Shown: piece by piece, positions 45,194 through 55,681 of the stretch
Numbering within the stretch: position 1 is the stretch's first letter
How the letters are laid out: each line of letters starts with the position of its first letter
From: Rhizobium oryziradicis
GTDB taxonomy: Bacteria > Pseudomonadota > Alphaproteobacteria > Rhizobiales > Rhizobiaceae
DNA length: 64,000 nucleotides
Direction of reading: 5' to 3'
Assembly (NCBI RefSeq): GCF_001939045.1
Contig: NZ_MKIM01000024.1
Location: forward strand, 206,933 to 270,932
Notes under the pieces: model-generated
What the model was told of the DNA's origin: nothing
The model's database searches: none
The model's input: the letters and a program-made list of their open reading frames with translations, nothing else
Made by a program: the position numbers and the translations under genes

Positions 45194-45254
45194 GCATTTC
45201 TAGGAAAAGTGGAGACCGGTTTTCCGTGAAGACCGATTTTCCGTGAAGAAATGC
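45194..45254 (+). repeat. GCATTTC-armed copy of the GGAAAAGTGG/CCGGTTTT repeat
   Basis: GCATTTC (45194-45200) and GAAATGC (45248-45254) flank a core containing GGAAAAGTGGAGACCGGTTT and a second copy of TTTTCCGTGAAG, so the core is partly duplicated. Arms differ from the GTTTGTC group, as in the copy at 25.6 kb. Confidence 0.75.
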
Positions 45255-45369
45255 GTAAAAGCGAAGAATGAGAGCGTTTCCGCCTTTCCATGAAACACGG
45301 AAACGCTCCGAGCCAAACCTATTCTCTCTGGCCTTCAAGGCAAGCACGTTTTAGTCACATATTTTTGAA

Positions 45370-45412
45370 GAGGCTCTCGCACAGGGTGCAAAATATCCTG
45401 TGCGAGAGCCTC
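45370..45412 (-). terminator. Long hairpin after tex
   Basis: A perfect 16-bp stem (45370-45385 with 45397-45412; arm GAGGCTCTCGCACAGG) with an 11-base loop lies five bases beyond the tex stop codon. No clear U-tract follows on the minus strand, so it might act as a mRNA 3'-end stabiliser as much as a terminator. Confidence 0.6.
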
Positions 45413-45417
45413 GCGGC

Positions 45418-47730
45418 TTATTTTTTACGCATGGCTTCTGCCAAAGCCGCACCCAAGCCACCCATGGCTGGCTTTTCATCGCGGGCCGGTTTCGGGTTGG
45501 CATTGCGCATCACCGCCGGGCCGCGATTGTCGCGGGCGGATGGCGGTGGGGCTTCACCGCCGTCTTTGCGCATGGTCAACGCAATGCGCTTGCGCTTCAC
45601 ATCCACTTCGACCACGCGAACCTTGACCACATCACCCGCTTTCACCACCTCATGCGGGTCTTTGACGAATTTGTCGGCCAATTGCGACACATGCACGAGG
45701 CCATCCTGATGCACGCCAATATCGACAAAAGCGCCAAAGGCCGCCACATTGGTGACGGTGCCTTCCAACAACATGCCGGGCTTCAGATCGGTGATTTCCT
45801 CAACGCCCTCGGCAAAGGTGGCCGTTTTGAAACTCGGGCGCGGGTCGCGGCCCGGCTTTTCCAGTTCCGTCAAAATATCCTTCACGGTTGGCAGACCAAA
45901 TTGCTCATCCACGAACTGGCGTGGGTCCAGACCTTTCAGCGTAGCGCTATCGCCCATCAGCGTGCGCAGATCACGCCCGCAGGCAGCCACGATTTTCTTG
46001 GCAATGCCATAGGCTTCCGGGTGCACCGACGAGGCATCCAGCGGCTCCTTGCCATCGGGAATGCGCAAAAAGCCCGCGCATTGCTCAAAGGTGCGCGCGC
46101 CCAGACGCGGCACTTTCAACAGTTCCTTACGGCTGGCAAACGGCCCGGTCTGGTCGCGGTGCGAGACAATCGCCTCGGCAATCGAGCCACCCAGCCCCGA
46201 AACGCGGGCGAGAAGCGGAGCCGACGCGGTGTTGAGATCAACCCCCACCGCATTCACCGCATCTTCCACCACGGCATCCAGCGAGCGCCCCAAACGACCC
46301 TGATCGACATCATGCTGGTATTGGCCAACGCCAATGGATTTCGGGTCAATCTTCACCAGTTCCGCCAACGGATCTTGCAAACGACGGGCAATCGACACCG
46401 CCCCGCGCAAAGACACATCCAGATTGGGGAATTCCTTGGCCGCCAGCTCAGATGCCGAATAGACCGAAGCTCCGGCCTCAGACACAATGACTTTCGTAGG
46501 TTTTTTAACCGTCGATGGCATTTGCGCCAGCATATCGGCCACCAGCTTTTCGGTCTCGCGGCTGCCAGTGCCATTGCCGATCGAAATCAGATCAACGCCA
46601 TGCTTGCGGATCAACCCTGCCAGCTCGGCTTGTGTTCCGCGAATGTCGTTTTTCGGCGGGAATGGATAGACCGTTGTGGTCTCCAACACCTTGCCGGTGC
46701 CATCGACAACGGCCACTTTCACCCCGGTGCGAATGCCCGGATCAAGCCCCATGGTGGGGCGCGAACCGGCAGGGGCTGCCAGCAGCAAATCCTTGAGATT
46801 GCGGGCAAAAACGTGAATGGCCTCTTCCTCGGCGCGCTCGCGCAGATCGCGCATCAAATCGAGAGACAGCGACATGGAAAGCTTCACCCTCCAGGTCCAG
46901 CCCGCCACCTCCATCAGCCATTGATCGGCAGGGCCTTTCTGGCCAATCTGATAGGCGGAGGCTATCATCCGGTGGGTCGGCTTGACCAAGGATGGATCGT
47001 CCTTGTCGGCCTCAATCGTCAGCGTCAAAATCTCTTCATTCCAGCCGCGCAGCATGGCCAGCGCGCGGTGGCCGGGAACGGTGGCCCAACGCTCGAAATG
47101 GTCGAAATAATCGGCGAATTTTTCGCCTGCTGCCTGCTTGCCATCCTGCACCTTGGAGTAGAGAACGGCCTTGTCTTTCAGGTAATTGCGCAGGCTTTTC
47201 AGAAGGTCGGCGTTTTCCGCCATGGTTTCGGCCACAATATCACGGGCACCTTCCAGCGCTGCTTTCACATCTGCCACTTCGCCCTTCACATAAGACTCGG
47301 CCAATTTGGCAGGATCGCTTGTGCGGTCTTCCCAAATGGCGTTGGCCAATGGCTCCAGACCTTTTTCGCGGGCAATCTCGGCGCGGGTGCGGCGCTTGGG
47401 TTTAAAGGGCAGATAAATATCTTCCAGCTCGGCCTTGGTGGTGGTGCGGGCAATCTTGACGGCCAGCTCATCAGTCATCTTGTTTTGTGATGTGATGCTA
47501 TCAAAAATCGCTTTGCGGCGGGTGCCAAGCTCGCGCAAATAGGTCAGGCGCTCAGCGAGATTGCGCAATTGCGTATCGTCCAGCCCGCCAGTGACTTCTT
47601 TGCGGTAGCGAGCGATGAAGGGAACAGTGGCTCCGCCATCGAGCAAATCCACCGCAGAGATCACCTGATCAGGCCGGGCATTGATCTCGCCCGCAATAAT
47701 CGTTGCAATGGATTTCATGTCGTCAGCCAT
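45418..47730 (-). CDS. tex: Tex family RNA-binding transcription accessory protein
   Basis: A 770-aa Tex protein. Domains in order: Tex N-terminal helical region ([33 protein letters not shown]), YqgF-like nuclease fold ([17 protein letters not shown] sequence [19 protein letters not shown]), helix-hairpin-helix region ([16 protein letters not shown]) and a C-terminal S1 RNA-binding domain ([19 protein letters not shown]). It binds nucleic acid and helps transcription and RNA turnover. The ATG at 47730 with GAGG upstream is favoured over 47763. Confidence 0.93.
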   Translation of the reverse strand: MADDMKSIATIIAGEINARPDQVISAVDLLDGGATVPFIARYRKEVTGGLDDTQLRNLAERLTYLRELGTRRKAIFDSITSQNKMTDELAVKIARTTTKAELEDIYLPFKPKRRTRAEIAREKGLEPLANAIWEDRTSDPAKLAESYVKGEVADVKAALEGARDIVAETMAENADLLKSLRNYLKDKAVLYSKVQDGKQAAGEKFADYFDHFERWATVPGHRALAMLRGWNEEILTLTIEADKDDPSLVKPTHRMIASAYQIGQKGPADQWLMEVAGWTWRVKLSMSLSLDLMRDLRERAEEEAIHVFARNLKDLLLAAPAGSRPTMGLDPGIRTGVKVAVVDGTGKVLETTTVYPFPPKNDIRGTQAELAGLIRKHGVDLISIGNGTGSRETEKLVADMLAQMPSTVKKPTKVIVSEAGASVYSASELAAKEFPNLDVSLRGAVSIARRLQDPLAELVKIDPKSIGVGQYQHDVDQGRLGRSLDAVVEDAVNAVGVDLNTASAPLLARVSGLGGSIAEAIVSHRDQTGPFASRKELLKVPRLGARTFEQCAGFLRIPDGKEPLDASSVHPEAYGIAKKIVAACGRDLRTLMGDSATLKGLDPRQFVDEQFGLPTVKDILTELEKPGRDPRPSFKTATFAEGVEEITDLKPGMLLEGTVTNVAAFGAFVDIGVHQDGLVHVSQLADKFVKDPHEVVKAGDVVKVRVVEVDVKRKRIALTMRKDGGEAPPPSARDNRGPAVMRNANPKPARDEKPAMGGLGAALAEAMRKK

Positions 47731-47818
47731 AGGAACCTCGTCTTTCAATTTGGCGCAGACCATAGCGTGAGCGGCTGCGAAGGCAATGAAATGCGTTTAC
47801 ACTCCACAAGAAACCATT

Positions 47819-47918
47819 TACAGCGCCGTGCGCCATAGGCGCACAAAGGTTCGCTGTAGCACTAAAGATTTGCCGCATACTTCCTTGAACCTCTTCTGGT
47901 TCAAGGAAGTATGCGGCA
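47819..47918 (+). repeat. RIME-like element, copy 4 (two palindromes)
   Basis: First palindrome: outer arms TACAGCG (47819-47825) and CGCTGTA (47852-47858), inner GTGCGCC-ATA-GGCGCAC (47828-47844). Second palindrome: 21-bp perfect stem 47871-47891 with 47898-47918. Relative to copy 1 the second stem differs at several positions on both arms in a compensating way. A half core of repeat family 2 (AATCCGGGTTTTTCC) abuts it at 47917-47932. Confidence 0.85.
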
Positions 47919-47988
47919 ATCCGGGTTTTTCCTTGACCTTTTGCGTCTTGCGCCTTAACCGCGCATCATGTTTGACGGAGAGCGCACA

Positions 47989-49269
47989 ATGAATGTTCTG
48001 CTGATTGGCTCAGGTGGTCGTGAACACGCTTTGGCATGGAAAATTGCCCAATCCCCCCTGCTCGGCTCATTCTATGCCGCTCCCGGCAATCCCGGCATTG
48101 CCGATCATGCGACACTGGTGGATCTCAATGTTGATGATCATGCGGCCGTGATTGCATTTTGCAAAGACAAATCGGTGGATTTCGTGGTGGTTGGCCCCGA
48201 AGCGCCGCTGGTGGCCGGTCTCTCGGATTCCTTGCGCGAAGCCGGTATTGATGTGTTTGGCCCCTCCAAAGCTGCCGCCCAGCTGGAAGGCTCCAAGGGC
48301 TTCACCAAAGATGTCTGCGCCCGGTTTAACATTCCCACCGGCGCTTACCAGCGCTTTAACAATGCCCCAAAAGCCAAAGCCTATGTGCGTGAGCAAGGTG
48401 CCCCCATTGTCATCAAGGCCGATGGTCTGGCGGCGGGCAAGGGCGTGACCGTTGCCATGACGCTGGATGAAGCGCTATCCGCCATCGACGATTGCTTTGA
48501 AGGGGCATTTGGTGCTGCTGGTGCGGAAGTGGTGGTGGAAGCCTATCTGGATGGTGAGGAAGCCAGCTTCTTCTGCCTGTGCGATGGCAAGACGCTCTTG
48601 CCGCTCGCCACTGCGCAAGACCACAAGCGTGTGGGCGAAGGCGACACCGGCCCCAACACCGGTGGCATGGGCGCTTACTCGCCTGCCCCCGTGATGACAC
48701 ACGAGATGGTGGAGCGCACGCTCAAGGAAATCATTGAGCCGACCATGCGCGGCATGGCAGAGATGGGCATGCCCTTTTCCGGCGTGTTTTTCGCAGGTCT
48801 GATGATCACCGCCAAAGGCCCCGAGCTGATTGAATACAACGTGCGCTTTGGCGATCCGGAAACGCAAGTGCTGGTGATGCGCCTGAAAAGCGATCTTCTG
48901 CCGCTGCTGCACGCCTGCGCCACTGGCACACTGGATCAGGTCTCGGCCGAGTGGAACAATGACCCGGCGCTAACCGTGGTTTTGGCAGCACAAGGCTATC
49001 CCGCCGCTTACGACAAGAACACGCCGATCACCGCCATTCCGCAAGCATCAGCGGATGCAAAGGTGTTTCATGCTGGCACAGCCATTCAGGATGGCGCGCT
49101 GGTTGCCACGGGCGGACGCGTGCTGAATGCCACTGCTTGCGCCCCTTCCGTTGCACAGGCCCAGAAAAAGGCCTATGCGCTGGTGGATTCCGTGGCTTGG
49201 AACAATGGATTTTGCCGCCGGGATATTGGCTGGCGTGCCATCTCGAGAGAAGATTCTGGGCAAAAGTGA
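47989..49269 (+). CDS. purD: Phosphoribosylamine-glycine ligase (GAR synthetase)
   Basis: A 426-aa ATP-grasp enzyme that joins phosphoribosylamine and glycine in the second step of purine synthesis. Signatures include the N-terminal [21 protein letters not shown], the ATP-binding [12 protein letters not shown], the family pattern [11 protein letters not shown], and GGMGAYSP. The ATG at 47989 gives the normal start [14 protein letters not shown]. It stands alone behind the RIME-like repeat; no other pur genes are present. Confidence 0.95.
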   Translation: MNVLLIGSGGREHALAWKIAQSPLLGSFYAAPGNPGIADHATLVDLNVDDHAAVIAFCKDKSVDFVVVGPEAPLVAGLSDSLREAGIDVFGPSKAAAQLEGSKGFTKDVCARFNIPTGAYQRFNNAPKAKAYVREQGAPIVIKADGLAAGKGVTVAMTLDEALSAIDDCFEGAFGAAGAEVVVEAYLDGEEASFFCLCDGKTLLPLATAQDHKRVGEGDTGPNTGGMGAYSPAPVMTHEMVERTLKEIIEPTMRGMAEMGMPFSGVFFAGLMITAKGPELIEYNVRFGDPETQVLVMRLKSDLLPLLHACATGTLDQVSAEWNNDPALTVVLAAQGYPAAYDKNTPITAIPQASADAKVFHAGTAIQDGALVATGGRVLNATACAPSVAQAQKKAYALVDSVAWNNGFCRRDIGWRAISREDSGQK

Positions 49270-49363
49270 CCCAAATTGGCATGATCGATAAAATTGAAAC
49301 TTTATTCGTGATCCAAAGGTAAGAAACGCGCGCTAATGTGCTCCTTAACAAAAGGGAGTCGCC

Positions 49364-49795
49364 ATGCGTGTTATCATCATCGCTGCCTTTGCCATGATGG
49401 CTTCGGGTTTGGCCCAGCCGGTTCTGGCTGGAGGCTCATCAATTCAAATTATCACCACGCCTGGCAACACCACGCCCAGCGTGGTCAAGGTGAGCTGCAG
49501 CACGTGCCCGCCCTTGTCAGACGCTGGCAGCTCCTTCAAGCGGGCGACCCCGAAACTGGCCCAAGGTACACAGCACATCGACGTCAGAACTGTTGACGGA
49601 CAGCGCGAACTGGTGCGCACTGAAGCATGGCTGGGTGGATCGCCCGTTGTGTTCATCAACAAACAGGCTGGATGGCTTGATAATGGCAGCCAATTGGCGG
49701 GCATGCCCAGCGATGGCGTGGACGAAGCCGCTGAAACCGCCGCCGTCAACCATCAGCCGCCCGCGCTGCCTGAAACACCCCTGCGTTTGAAATAG
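49364..49795 (+). CDS. Secreted HPE1-like protein
   Basis: A 143-aa protein with a signal peptide (about residues 1-22, ending PVLA), a short segment containing CSTCPPL, and a globular part with RTEAWLGGSPVVFINK. I associate this motif combination with the plant virulence effector HPE1-like proteins found in Rhizobiaceae and Liberibacter; this is from memory and not tested. The role in free-living rhizobia is unknown. AAGGGAG seven bases before the ATG supports the start. It is monocistronic between purD and the DUF523 gene. Confidence 0.65.
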   Translation: MRVIIIAAFAMMASGLAQPVLAGGSSIQIITTPGNTTPSVVKVSCSTCPPLSDAGSSFKRATPKLAQGTQHIDVRTVDGQRELVRTEAWLGGSPVVFINKQAGWLDNGSQLAGMPSDGVDEAAETAAVNHQPPALPETPLRLK

Positions 49796-50007
49796 TGATG
49801 GCACGGCCGTGACAGGTCAGCTTTTTCTGAATTGAGAACAGCAATGCAAACTGTCGCGTGGTTGTATCACGTTCCGTGCGTGGTTGAGCTTTAATCAGGT
49901 CCGGTCGCATTTAAAATTGGAAAGCAGCCATCCTGACGGTTGCAACAGCACAAAGCGTGAAGGGAGCATGCCAATCCGGCGGCTTCCATGCTTCAGGGCT
50001 TCGTTTT

Positions 50008-50511
50008 CTACAGCATCGGATTTATCCGGTGCTGTATTTCCGCCTCCAATGCATCCACCGCACGGTCGGAAAACACCGCGATGCCCGCCCGTTTCAACAA
50101 GGCAGCCGTGACGCCGAAGGCGGGGTGGCGGGTGCCGGAAAAGGAGCCATCATAGATAAAACCAGAGCCGCAGGATGGGCTGCCATCAATGAGTAGCGCA
50201 TAGCGACATTGGTTTTGCAGGGCAATTTCCACCGCTTTTTGCCCGCCGGCCACAAATGCTGCGGTGACATCGCCACCGGTAATTTCCAGCACGCGAGCGC
50301 GACCTTGCAACACGTCGTCGCCGCTTGCACCCTGCTCGATTTCGGCGGCGGGACGCGGCGTGGGCATGCCGCCTGCCTGTTCCGGGCAAAACTCCACCAA
50401 CCGCCCCTCCTCACGCCAGCGCGCAATCGCGGGATGGTTCAGTGGTTTGCCTTTGCCATCATAGCGCACCGGGCGGCCCATCAGGCAGGCACTGATCAGG
50501 ATTTTCTCCAT
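50008..50511 (-). CDS. DUF523 family protein
   Basis: A 167-aa protein of the DUF523 family. The conserved pattern is visible: ILISACLMGRPVRYDGKGK at the N-terminus, FCPEQAGGMPTPRPAAEI, and LIDGSPSCGSGFIYDGSF near residue 110, with three conserved cysteines that suggest metal or redox activity. The function is not established; some homologues are fused to or near tRNA thiolation genes. It is monocistronic. Confidence 0.88.
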   Translation of the reverse strand: MEKILISACLMGRPVRYDGKGKPLNHPAIARWREEGRLVEFCPEQAGGMPTPRPAAEIEQGASGDDVLQGRARVLEITGGDVTAAFVAGGQKAVEIALQNQCRYALLIDGSPSCGSGFIYDGSFSGTRHPAFGVTAALLKRAGIAVFSDRAVDALEAEIQHRINPML

Positions 50512-50700
50512 CGTTCCCAGCCTTGGTTTGAACGGGCATTACAATTCAGAATGTAACAAGCACCCTCCTCAAACGACGGAGGGAGCTGTTGTGATCCGCC
50601 TTACCCGATGTTTTCCATCGAAACCAACGGGATCATACCAATCGGTCAACCCTCTCGGCCTGCTCCCTCCCCCTTGTGGGGAGGGGTTTCGCCGCTGCGC

Positions 50701-53058
50701 TTAACCTGCAATCTTGGAGAAATCCGCAACCGTGGCTGTGGCTTCGCGAATGGCTTTCAACAGCGCCAAACGATTAGCACGGATGGCGGCATCCTCGTCA
50801 TTGACCAGCACATCTTCAAAGAATTTGTCCACCGGCGCACGCAAGGTGGACAGGGCCTGCATGGCAGAGCGGAAATCTTCCTTGGCTACGGCCTCGCTGG
50901 CCGCCTTGATGGCCTCAGTGACAGCCGCAAACAGTGCCTTTTCGGCATCCAGCTTCAACAGCGCCTCGGACACGCCATCGGCCACAACTGTGCCCTTCTT
51001 TTCTTCAGCGGCCAGAAGCTGCGTGGCGCGCTTGGTGCCAGCCAGCAGGTTCTTGCCATCCTCTGATGTGATGAAGGCGGTCAAAGCTTCGGCGCGGCGG
51101 GCGACCATGAGGAGGTCATCGGCCTCGGGTGTCAGCACGGCATCGATGATGTCGTGACGGGCACCTTGGTCGCGCAGGTAGACTTTCAGGCGGTCGTGGA
51201 AGAAGGACAAGAGATCTGAGAGCACTGTAACTTCATCATCTTCTGCTGGATCGACACTCTCGGCCTTACGAGCATACTCTGCGAGAATCTTCTCAATCCG
51301 CTCTTCGCCGCCCGCGGCGCTAAGCAAGTGTGCAAACTTTGATCTGGCAATTTCTGCTGTACTCAAATCTAGCTTTGCATTCATCACTTTACGAATGCGC
51401 TCAACAAGCGCAACACGATAGCTTCTCAGAATAAGCTTTGAAAGCTGGATCGGTACACCCTTCTCCAGCAAAATACGCACCACACCTAGAGCCGCACGGC
51501 GCAGAGCAAACGGATCTTTCGAACCCGTCGGCTTTTCATCAATCGCCCAGAAGCCCACCAGCGTATCCAGCTTATCGGCCAGCGCCACAGTAATCGCCAC
51601 CTTGTCAGATGGCAGGCGATCGGATGGGCCTTGCGGCTTGTAGTGATCCTCAATCGCAGCAGCGACACTTTCGTGCTCGCCCTGCAGCGTTGCATATTTG
51701 CGGCCCATCAGGCCTTGCAGTTCAGGGAATTCGCCCACAGCTTCGGTGCGCAAATCGGCTTTGGCCAGCACCACGGCGCGGTCCACCAGTGCTTCATCGG
51801 CACCCACGATCGGGGCCAAAACCTTGGCGAGAGCGCGGATGCGGGCAACGCGTTCACCTTGGCTGCCGAGCTTGGCGTGGAAGGTCACGTTCAGCGCATC
51901 CAGCTTGGCCATGCGCTGGTCGAGCGGCTTTTTCAGATCGAGGTTGAACTTTGCAGCCGAGGCTTGCAGCGTTTCCAGATCGGGCAGATTGCCCTGGTCG
52001 CGCTTCCAGAAATGCAGCGCATCAGACAGGCGGGCGCGCACGACCTTGCCATTGCCATGCATGATTTCCTTGCCACCATCATGGGCGGCGATGTTGGAGA
52101 TCAGGATAAAGTGGTTGGACAGTTTCTCAGATTCACCAACAGGGCGACAGACAAAACACTTCTGGTTGGTCTTGATGGTCAGGCGGATGATTTCAGCCGG
52201 AATTGACAGATAATCCGCCTCAAACGTGCCGAGCAGCACCTGCGGATATTCCACCAGACCGGAGACTTCTTCCAGCAGGCCCTCGTCTTCCACCAGCTCC
52301 AAACCGTTGGCGAAAGCGATGTCGCGGGCGTCGTGAAGGATAATATCCTTGCGGCGCTCGGCATCCAGCACAACCTTGGCCTTGGCAAGGCTTGCAGCAT
52401 AATCATCAAACCGCTTGACGGTAATGGCCTCTGGCGCATGAAAACGGTGGCCGTAGGTGATGTTAGAGGCGACGATGCCGTCGATCTCAAACGGAATCAC
52501 CGCCACTTCATCATGCTCGGAGCCAAAGGTGCAGACGATGGATTGCAGCGGGCGCACCCAGCGCAGGCTTTCCGACCCCTTGCCCTCAATGCCGCCATAG
52601 CTGGAGCCTTTCGGCATGGAAGCAGCCCCGGAGCGCATGGATTTTGGCCATGGGAAGCTGCGGATAATGCCCGGCATCACATCGGTGATGATCTCTTCTG
52701 CGCTGCGGCCGGGCTTATCGATATAGGCGACATAAAAATCACCCTTTTTCGGATCACTCTTGACCACGGCCTGATCGAGAGACGAAAGCCCAGCGCCGCG
52801 CAAAAAGCCTTCAATGGCCTTTTCCGGCGCAGAAATGCTTGGCCCCTTCTTCTCTTCCTTCACGTCGGCAGAGCGGGCCGTCAGCCCGCGAATATCCAGC
52901 GTCAGACGGCGCGGCGTCCAATATTCCCGCGCACCTTCATAGGTCAGACCTGCATCCACCAGCGCATCGGTGACGAGCTTTTTCAAATCCCCCGCAGCCT
53001 TACGCTGCATACGAGCAGGAATTTCTTCGGAGCGGAGTTCAAGCAGAAGATCGGGCAT
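50701..53058 (-). CDS. glyS: Glycyl-tRNA synthetase beta subunit
   Basis: A 785-aa GlyS protein with the N-terminal [15 protein letters not shown] and characteristic segments [33 protein letters not shown] ([19 protein letters not shown]) and a C-terminal anticodon-recognition domain. It forms the alpha2beta2 glycyl-tRNA synthetase with GlyQ. The start at 53058 (MPDLLLEL) is chosen by family alignment; its ribosome-binding site is weak. It is separated from glyQ by three genes on the same strand: TM2, aroA and a membrane protein. An inverted repeat CCCTCCCC/GGGGAGGG lies about 20 bases past the stop. Confidence 0.93.
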   Translation of the reverse strand: MPDLLLELRSEEIPARMQRKAAGDLKKLVTDALVDAGLTYEGAREYWTPRRLTLDIRGLTARSADVKEEKKGPSISAPEKAIEGFLRGAGLSSLDQAVVKSDPKKGDFYVAYIDKPGRSAEEIITDVMPGIIRSFPWPKSMRSGAASMPKGSSYGGIEGKGSESLRWVRPLQSIVCTFGSEHDEVAVIPFEIDGIVASNITYGHRFHAPEAITVKRFDDYAASLAKAKVVLDAERRKDIILHDARDIAFANGLELVEDEGLLEEVSGLVEYPQVLLGTFEADYLSIPAEIIRLTIKTNQKCFVCRPVGESEKLSNHFILISNIAAHDGGKEIMHGNGKVVRARLSDALHFWKRDQGNLPDLETLQASAAKFNLDLKKPLDQRMAKLDALNVTFHAKLGSQGERVARIRALAKVLAPIVGADEALVDRAVVLAKADLRTEAVGEFPELQGLMGRKYATLQGEHESVAAAIEDHYKPQGPSDRLPSDKVAITVALADKLDTLVGFWAIDEKPTGSKDPFALRRAALGVVRILLEKGVPIQLSKLILRSYRVALVERIRKVMNAKLDLSTAEIARSKFAHLLSAAGGEERIEKILAEYARKAESVDPAEDDEVTVLSDLLSFFHDRLKVYLRDQGARHDIIDAVLTPEADDLLMVARRAEALTAFITSEDGKNLLAGTKRATQLLAAEEKKGTVVADGVSEALLKLDAEKALFAAVTEAIKAASEAVAKEDFRSAMQALSTLRAPVDKFFEDVLVNDEDAAIRANRLALLKAIREATATVADFSKIAG

Positions 53059-53135
53059 AGGACTGACTTTACCGTTGGCTTTATCGTGATGCGGACTTAG
53101 CAAGCCTGAAGGGAAAAGTCATCCATGCAATGGCG

Positions 53136-53165
53136 GCAAAATGCCATCCTTGAATGGCATTTTGC
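53136..53165 (-). terminator. Hairpin after the TM2 gene
   Basis: GCAAAATGCCAT (53136-53147) is exactly complementary to ATGGCATTTTGC (53154-53165) around CCTTGA. On the minus strand it is 11 bases beyond the TM2 stop codon and 78 bases before glyS, so it could reduce read-through into glyS. Confidence 0.55.
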
Positions 53166-53176
53166 ACTGACCGCCT

Positions 53177-53506
53177 TCAATTTGCGGACAGCATCGCTTG
53201 CTGCAAGAGATTGTTGCGGACTTTATTCTTTTGCTCGGCAACCATGCCCGGAATGAGGAACGCATCCACCAGCGCCCAGATGCCAACCACGGCCAACAAA
53301 ATGAAGCCCACGCCCACAACCGACAAAATCACGCCAAAAATGGTCAACAGCAGCATGACAATTGCCGAACCCTTTCGGTCAAGATAAAATCGATGCCCGC
53401 CAAGATACCCAACAAAAAACCAAAGCAAATAGCTTGCCCCAATAGATTTCGCTTCGTTCGTTACACGTTGTTCAATGAGAATTTGTTGTTCAGTCGATAC
53501 AGCCAT
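53177..53506 (-). CDS. TM2 domain-containing membrane protein
   Basis: A 109-aa protein with two membrane helices typical of TM2 domains: the first preceded by SYLLWFFVGYLGGHRFYL (about residues 24-41), the second VGVGFILLAVVGIWALVDAFLIPGMV. The signature GGHRFYL is diagnostic. TM2 proteins have no settled function in bacteria. GGGGGTA before the ATG at 53506 supports this start over an upstream ATG at 53560. It lies between aroA and glyS on the same strand. Confidence 0.85.
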   Translation of the reverse strand: MAVSTEQQILIEQRVTNEAKSIGASYLLWFFVGYLGGHRFYLDRKGSAIVMLLLTIFGVILSVVGVGFILLAVVGIWALVDAFLIPGMVAEQKNKVRNNLLQQAMLSAN

Positions 53507-53618
53507 AAATACCCCCGGGTTTATGCGAGGGAATTTATTGGATGTTTCTAAAGACTGCAATCAAAGTTTGCATTGCATACAGGTTGTTGAATATTGCTTT
53601 AAATGAAAGCGGAATATC

Positions 53619-54890
53619 TCAGCCCACTTGATACTCAACTCCCAACGTCGCCAGCGCGTCCCAATAGCTTGGATAGGTCTTGGCAACGCAAGCTGGGTCC
53701 AAAATGGTGATGCCGCCGATTTTGAGGCCAGCCAGCGCAAAGCTCATGGCAATGCGGTGATCGGCAAAGGTGTTGATGCTGGCGGGCAAGGTTTGGCCAA
53801 TCAGGCTTGGGTCTGACGCCACAATCAGGTCGTCGCCTTCTTCCGAGGCCAAGCCTTCGCGGATGTTGTTCAGCCCGGTTGAGAGTGCGCGGATGCGGTC
53901 GCATTCCTTGACGCGCAGGTTGGCGATGCCGACAAAGCGCACAGGGGTTTGATTGAACGCCGCCAGCACCGCAATGGTGGGGATGGCGTCTTGCATCTGG
54001 CTGCCATCAATCACGGCGGGCATGTTGGGGAAGGCCGAGATCACGTCATAGGCTTTGGCGTCGGGCTGGGTGAAACTGGCCGCCGGTGTGCCAATGTCGA
54101 TTTTGCCGCCACTCAGCACTTCCGCACCCCAGAGATAGGTGGCAGCCGATGCGTCCGGCTCGATATGGAAATCGGTTGCGGTGTAGCCCGTGGGGGCCAC
54201 GCGCCAGACAGCGCTTGAGGGCTGGTCAATTTTTGCGCCAAAGGCGCGCATGGCAGACAGGGTCAGATCAATATAGCCCTTTGCACCAATGTCGGTTCCG
54301 GCCAGTTCGATCTCAAAGGCTTCGCCCGCACAAGCGCCTGCCATCAACAGCGCCGAGACATATTGGCTGGAAAGGCCCGCATCAATCACCACCCGGTTTT
54401 TCTTGAACGCCCCATGGGCATCAATTGCAACCGGCGGACAGCCGCTGGGAGCGGCAACGGCAACGCCAAGCGATTGCAGGGCTTCGACCAAAGGCAGGAT
54501 CGGGCGTTTGCGCATATGCTCATCGCCATCAACGGTAAAGCGGCCCTTGGCCAGTGCCACGGCAGCCGTCAGAAAGCGGGTGGCCGTGCCAGCATTGCCC
54601 AGAAACAGCGGCTCTTTTGGCTCCTGCCACTGACCAGAACTGGTCACAACAAAGGTGGTGGCATCCGGCTCATCCACAGTCACGCCCATGGCGCGCAGGG
54701 CTTCCGCCATATAGCGGGTGTCGTCGCTTTTCAACGCGCCGGTGAGCTTGCTGGTGCCCTTGGCCAGACCCGCCAAAAGCAGTGCTCGATTGGTGATGGA
54801 TTTGGAGCCGGGCGGGCTGACGTGCCCCTTCAACGCATGGGTGATGGGAAGAATGGTCAGCTTGTCTTCACGAAGCAGGTTTTGGGTCAT
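53619..54890 (-). CDS. aroA: 3-phosphoshikimate 1-carboxyvinyltransferase (EPSP synthase)
   Basis: A 423-aa EPSP synthase. Family landmarks: PPGSKSITNRALLLAGLA, LFLGNAGTATRFLTAAVAL, DGDEHMRKRPILPLVEAL, RVKECDRI and the final FADHRIAMSFA. It joins shikimate-3-phosphate and phosphoenolpyruvate in aromatic amino acid synthesis. The GNAGTA.R motif groups it with the E. coli-like sequences and not with the CP4-type class known from Agrobacterium; the position of E. coli Pro101 is Phe here. The start at 54890 (MTQNLLREDKLTILP) is uncertain, with an earlier ATG at 54914. Confidence 0.9.
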   Translation of the reverse strand: MTQNLLREDKLTILPITHALKGHVSPPGSKSITNRALLLAGLAKGTSKLTGALKSDDTRYMAEALRAMGVTVDEPDATTFVVTSSGQWQEPKEPLFLGNAGTATRFLTAAVALAKGRFTVDGDEHMRKRPILPLVEALQSLGVAVAAPSGCPPVAIDAHGAFKKNRVVIDAGLSSQYVSALLMAGACAGEAFEIELAGTDIGAKGYIDLTLSAMRAFGAKIDQPSSAVWRVAPTGYTATDFHIEPDASAATYLWGAEVLSGGKIDIGTPAASFTQPDAKAYDVISAFPNMPAVIDGSQMQDAIPTIAVLAAFNQTPVRFVGIANLRVKECDRIRALSTGLNNIREGLASEEGDDLIVASDPSLIGQTLPASINTFADHRIAMSFALAGLKIGGITILDPACVAKTYPSYWDALATLGVEYQVG

Positions 54891-54962
54891 GCAAAAATCC
54901 ATCCGGTCAGGCATTTGGTCAGGTCGTTTATGAGTTGCGCAAGAGCAATGCGCACAGCATGT

Positions 54963-55658
54963 TTAGTTCAGGTGCAGCCGGGCGGCACGGATTTCCTGCG
55001 CCTCCGCAATCCGACGGATATAAGCATCCATCGCCAGCAGCAACAGCAGTGTGACAATGCCGCTTGCGGCTGCGATATGCATCAGGTTCTGGCCGTAAAC
55101 CGGGTTTTCATAAGACTCTGACGAGGTCTGGGCGAGATAAAAGAACAAACCATCACCCAACAGATTGAGAATGCCAATGCTCCATGCCAGAACAGGAATA
55201 TCACGCTCTGGCTCGGCATCGGGCAGCGCTTGCGGATCCTTGGTGGTCGCATGGGCAAGCTCCATCAACCCAAGCGGCACAAGCAGCATATTCAGTACCG
55301 GTGCGAACCATAAAATCGTCATGGAAAAGCCACCAAAACGCATTTTTTCACCGGGGGCCAAGAGTGCTACAAAGCGGCAAGACAGCCACAGCCAGCCAAA
55401 CCAGAACACCAGCCCCAGCACCTGAAACACCACAATGCCGCTATCCATCGGCCCGGCCCAAGCCGCCATGATCTGCACCAGCCAACCATTGACGCCCGTA
55501 TAGGCGGCAGCCCCCGTGGCCACCACCACATACTGCACCCAGGCGGTATAGAGATAGAATGGCACCAGCAGCATATAAAGCCCACCGGTGATCACGGCAG
55601 CAACCAGCCAACTCAGCCGTAACCATCTGAGCTGTGTCAGGAGGGTATCAAGCTGCAT
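54963..55658 (-). CDS. Multi-pass membrane protein, possibly DUF4328-like
   Basis: A 231-aa protein with about six hydrophobic helices (near residues 15-35, 40-60, 75-98, 108-132, 155-180 and 195-218). The stretch FAPVLNMLLVPLGLMELAHATTKDP recalls the P-N-x-x-x-P pattern of DUF4328 proteins, but I am not sure of the family. It lies immediately downstream of glyQ, 23 bases away on the same strand, and upstream of aroA, so it is probably part of the glyQ transcript. Function unknown. Confidence 0.6.
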   Translation of the reverse strand: MQLDTLLTQLRWLRLSWLVAAVITGGLYMLLVPFYLYTAWVQYVVVATGAAAYTGVNGWLVQIMAAWAGPMDSGIVVFQVLGLVFWFGWLWLSCRFVALLAPGEKMRFGGFSMTILWFAPVLNMLLVPLGLMELAHATTKDPQALPDAEPERDIPVLAWSIGILNLLGDGLFFYLAQTSSESYENPVYGQNLMHIAAASGIVTLLLLLAMDAYIRRIAEAQEIRAARLHLN

Positions 55659-55681
55659 GGGCCGCCCTCACCTTGATGCCA

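Larger units (their letters stand above)
45156..45417. other. 262-base spacer with repeat elements between cfa and tex
   Basis: It contains the cfa promoter (right-to-left), the core repeat at 45194-45254, an inverted repeat GAGCGTTTCCG/CGGAAACGCTC near 45270-45308 and the tex terminator hairpin at 45370-45412. Confidence 0.6.

Noticed and set aside
45400..47490. 696-codon open frame on the plus strand opposite tex
   Set aside because: It lies entirely antisense to tex, has no ribosome-binding site, and its translation is His/Gln/Arg-rich as expected for the complement of a GC-rich gene.
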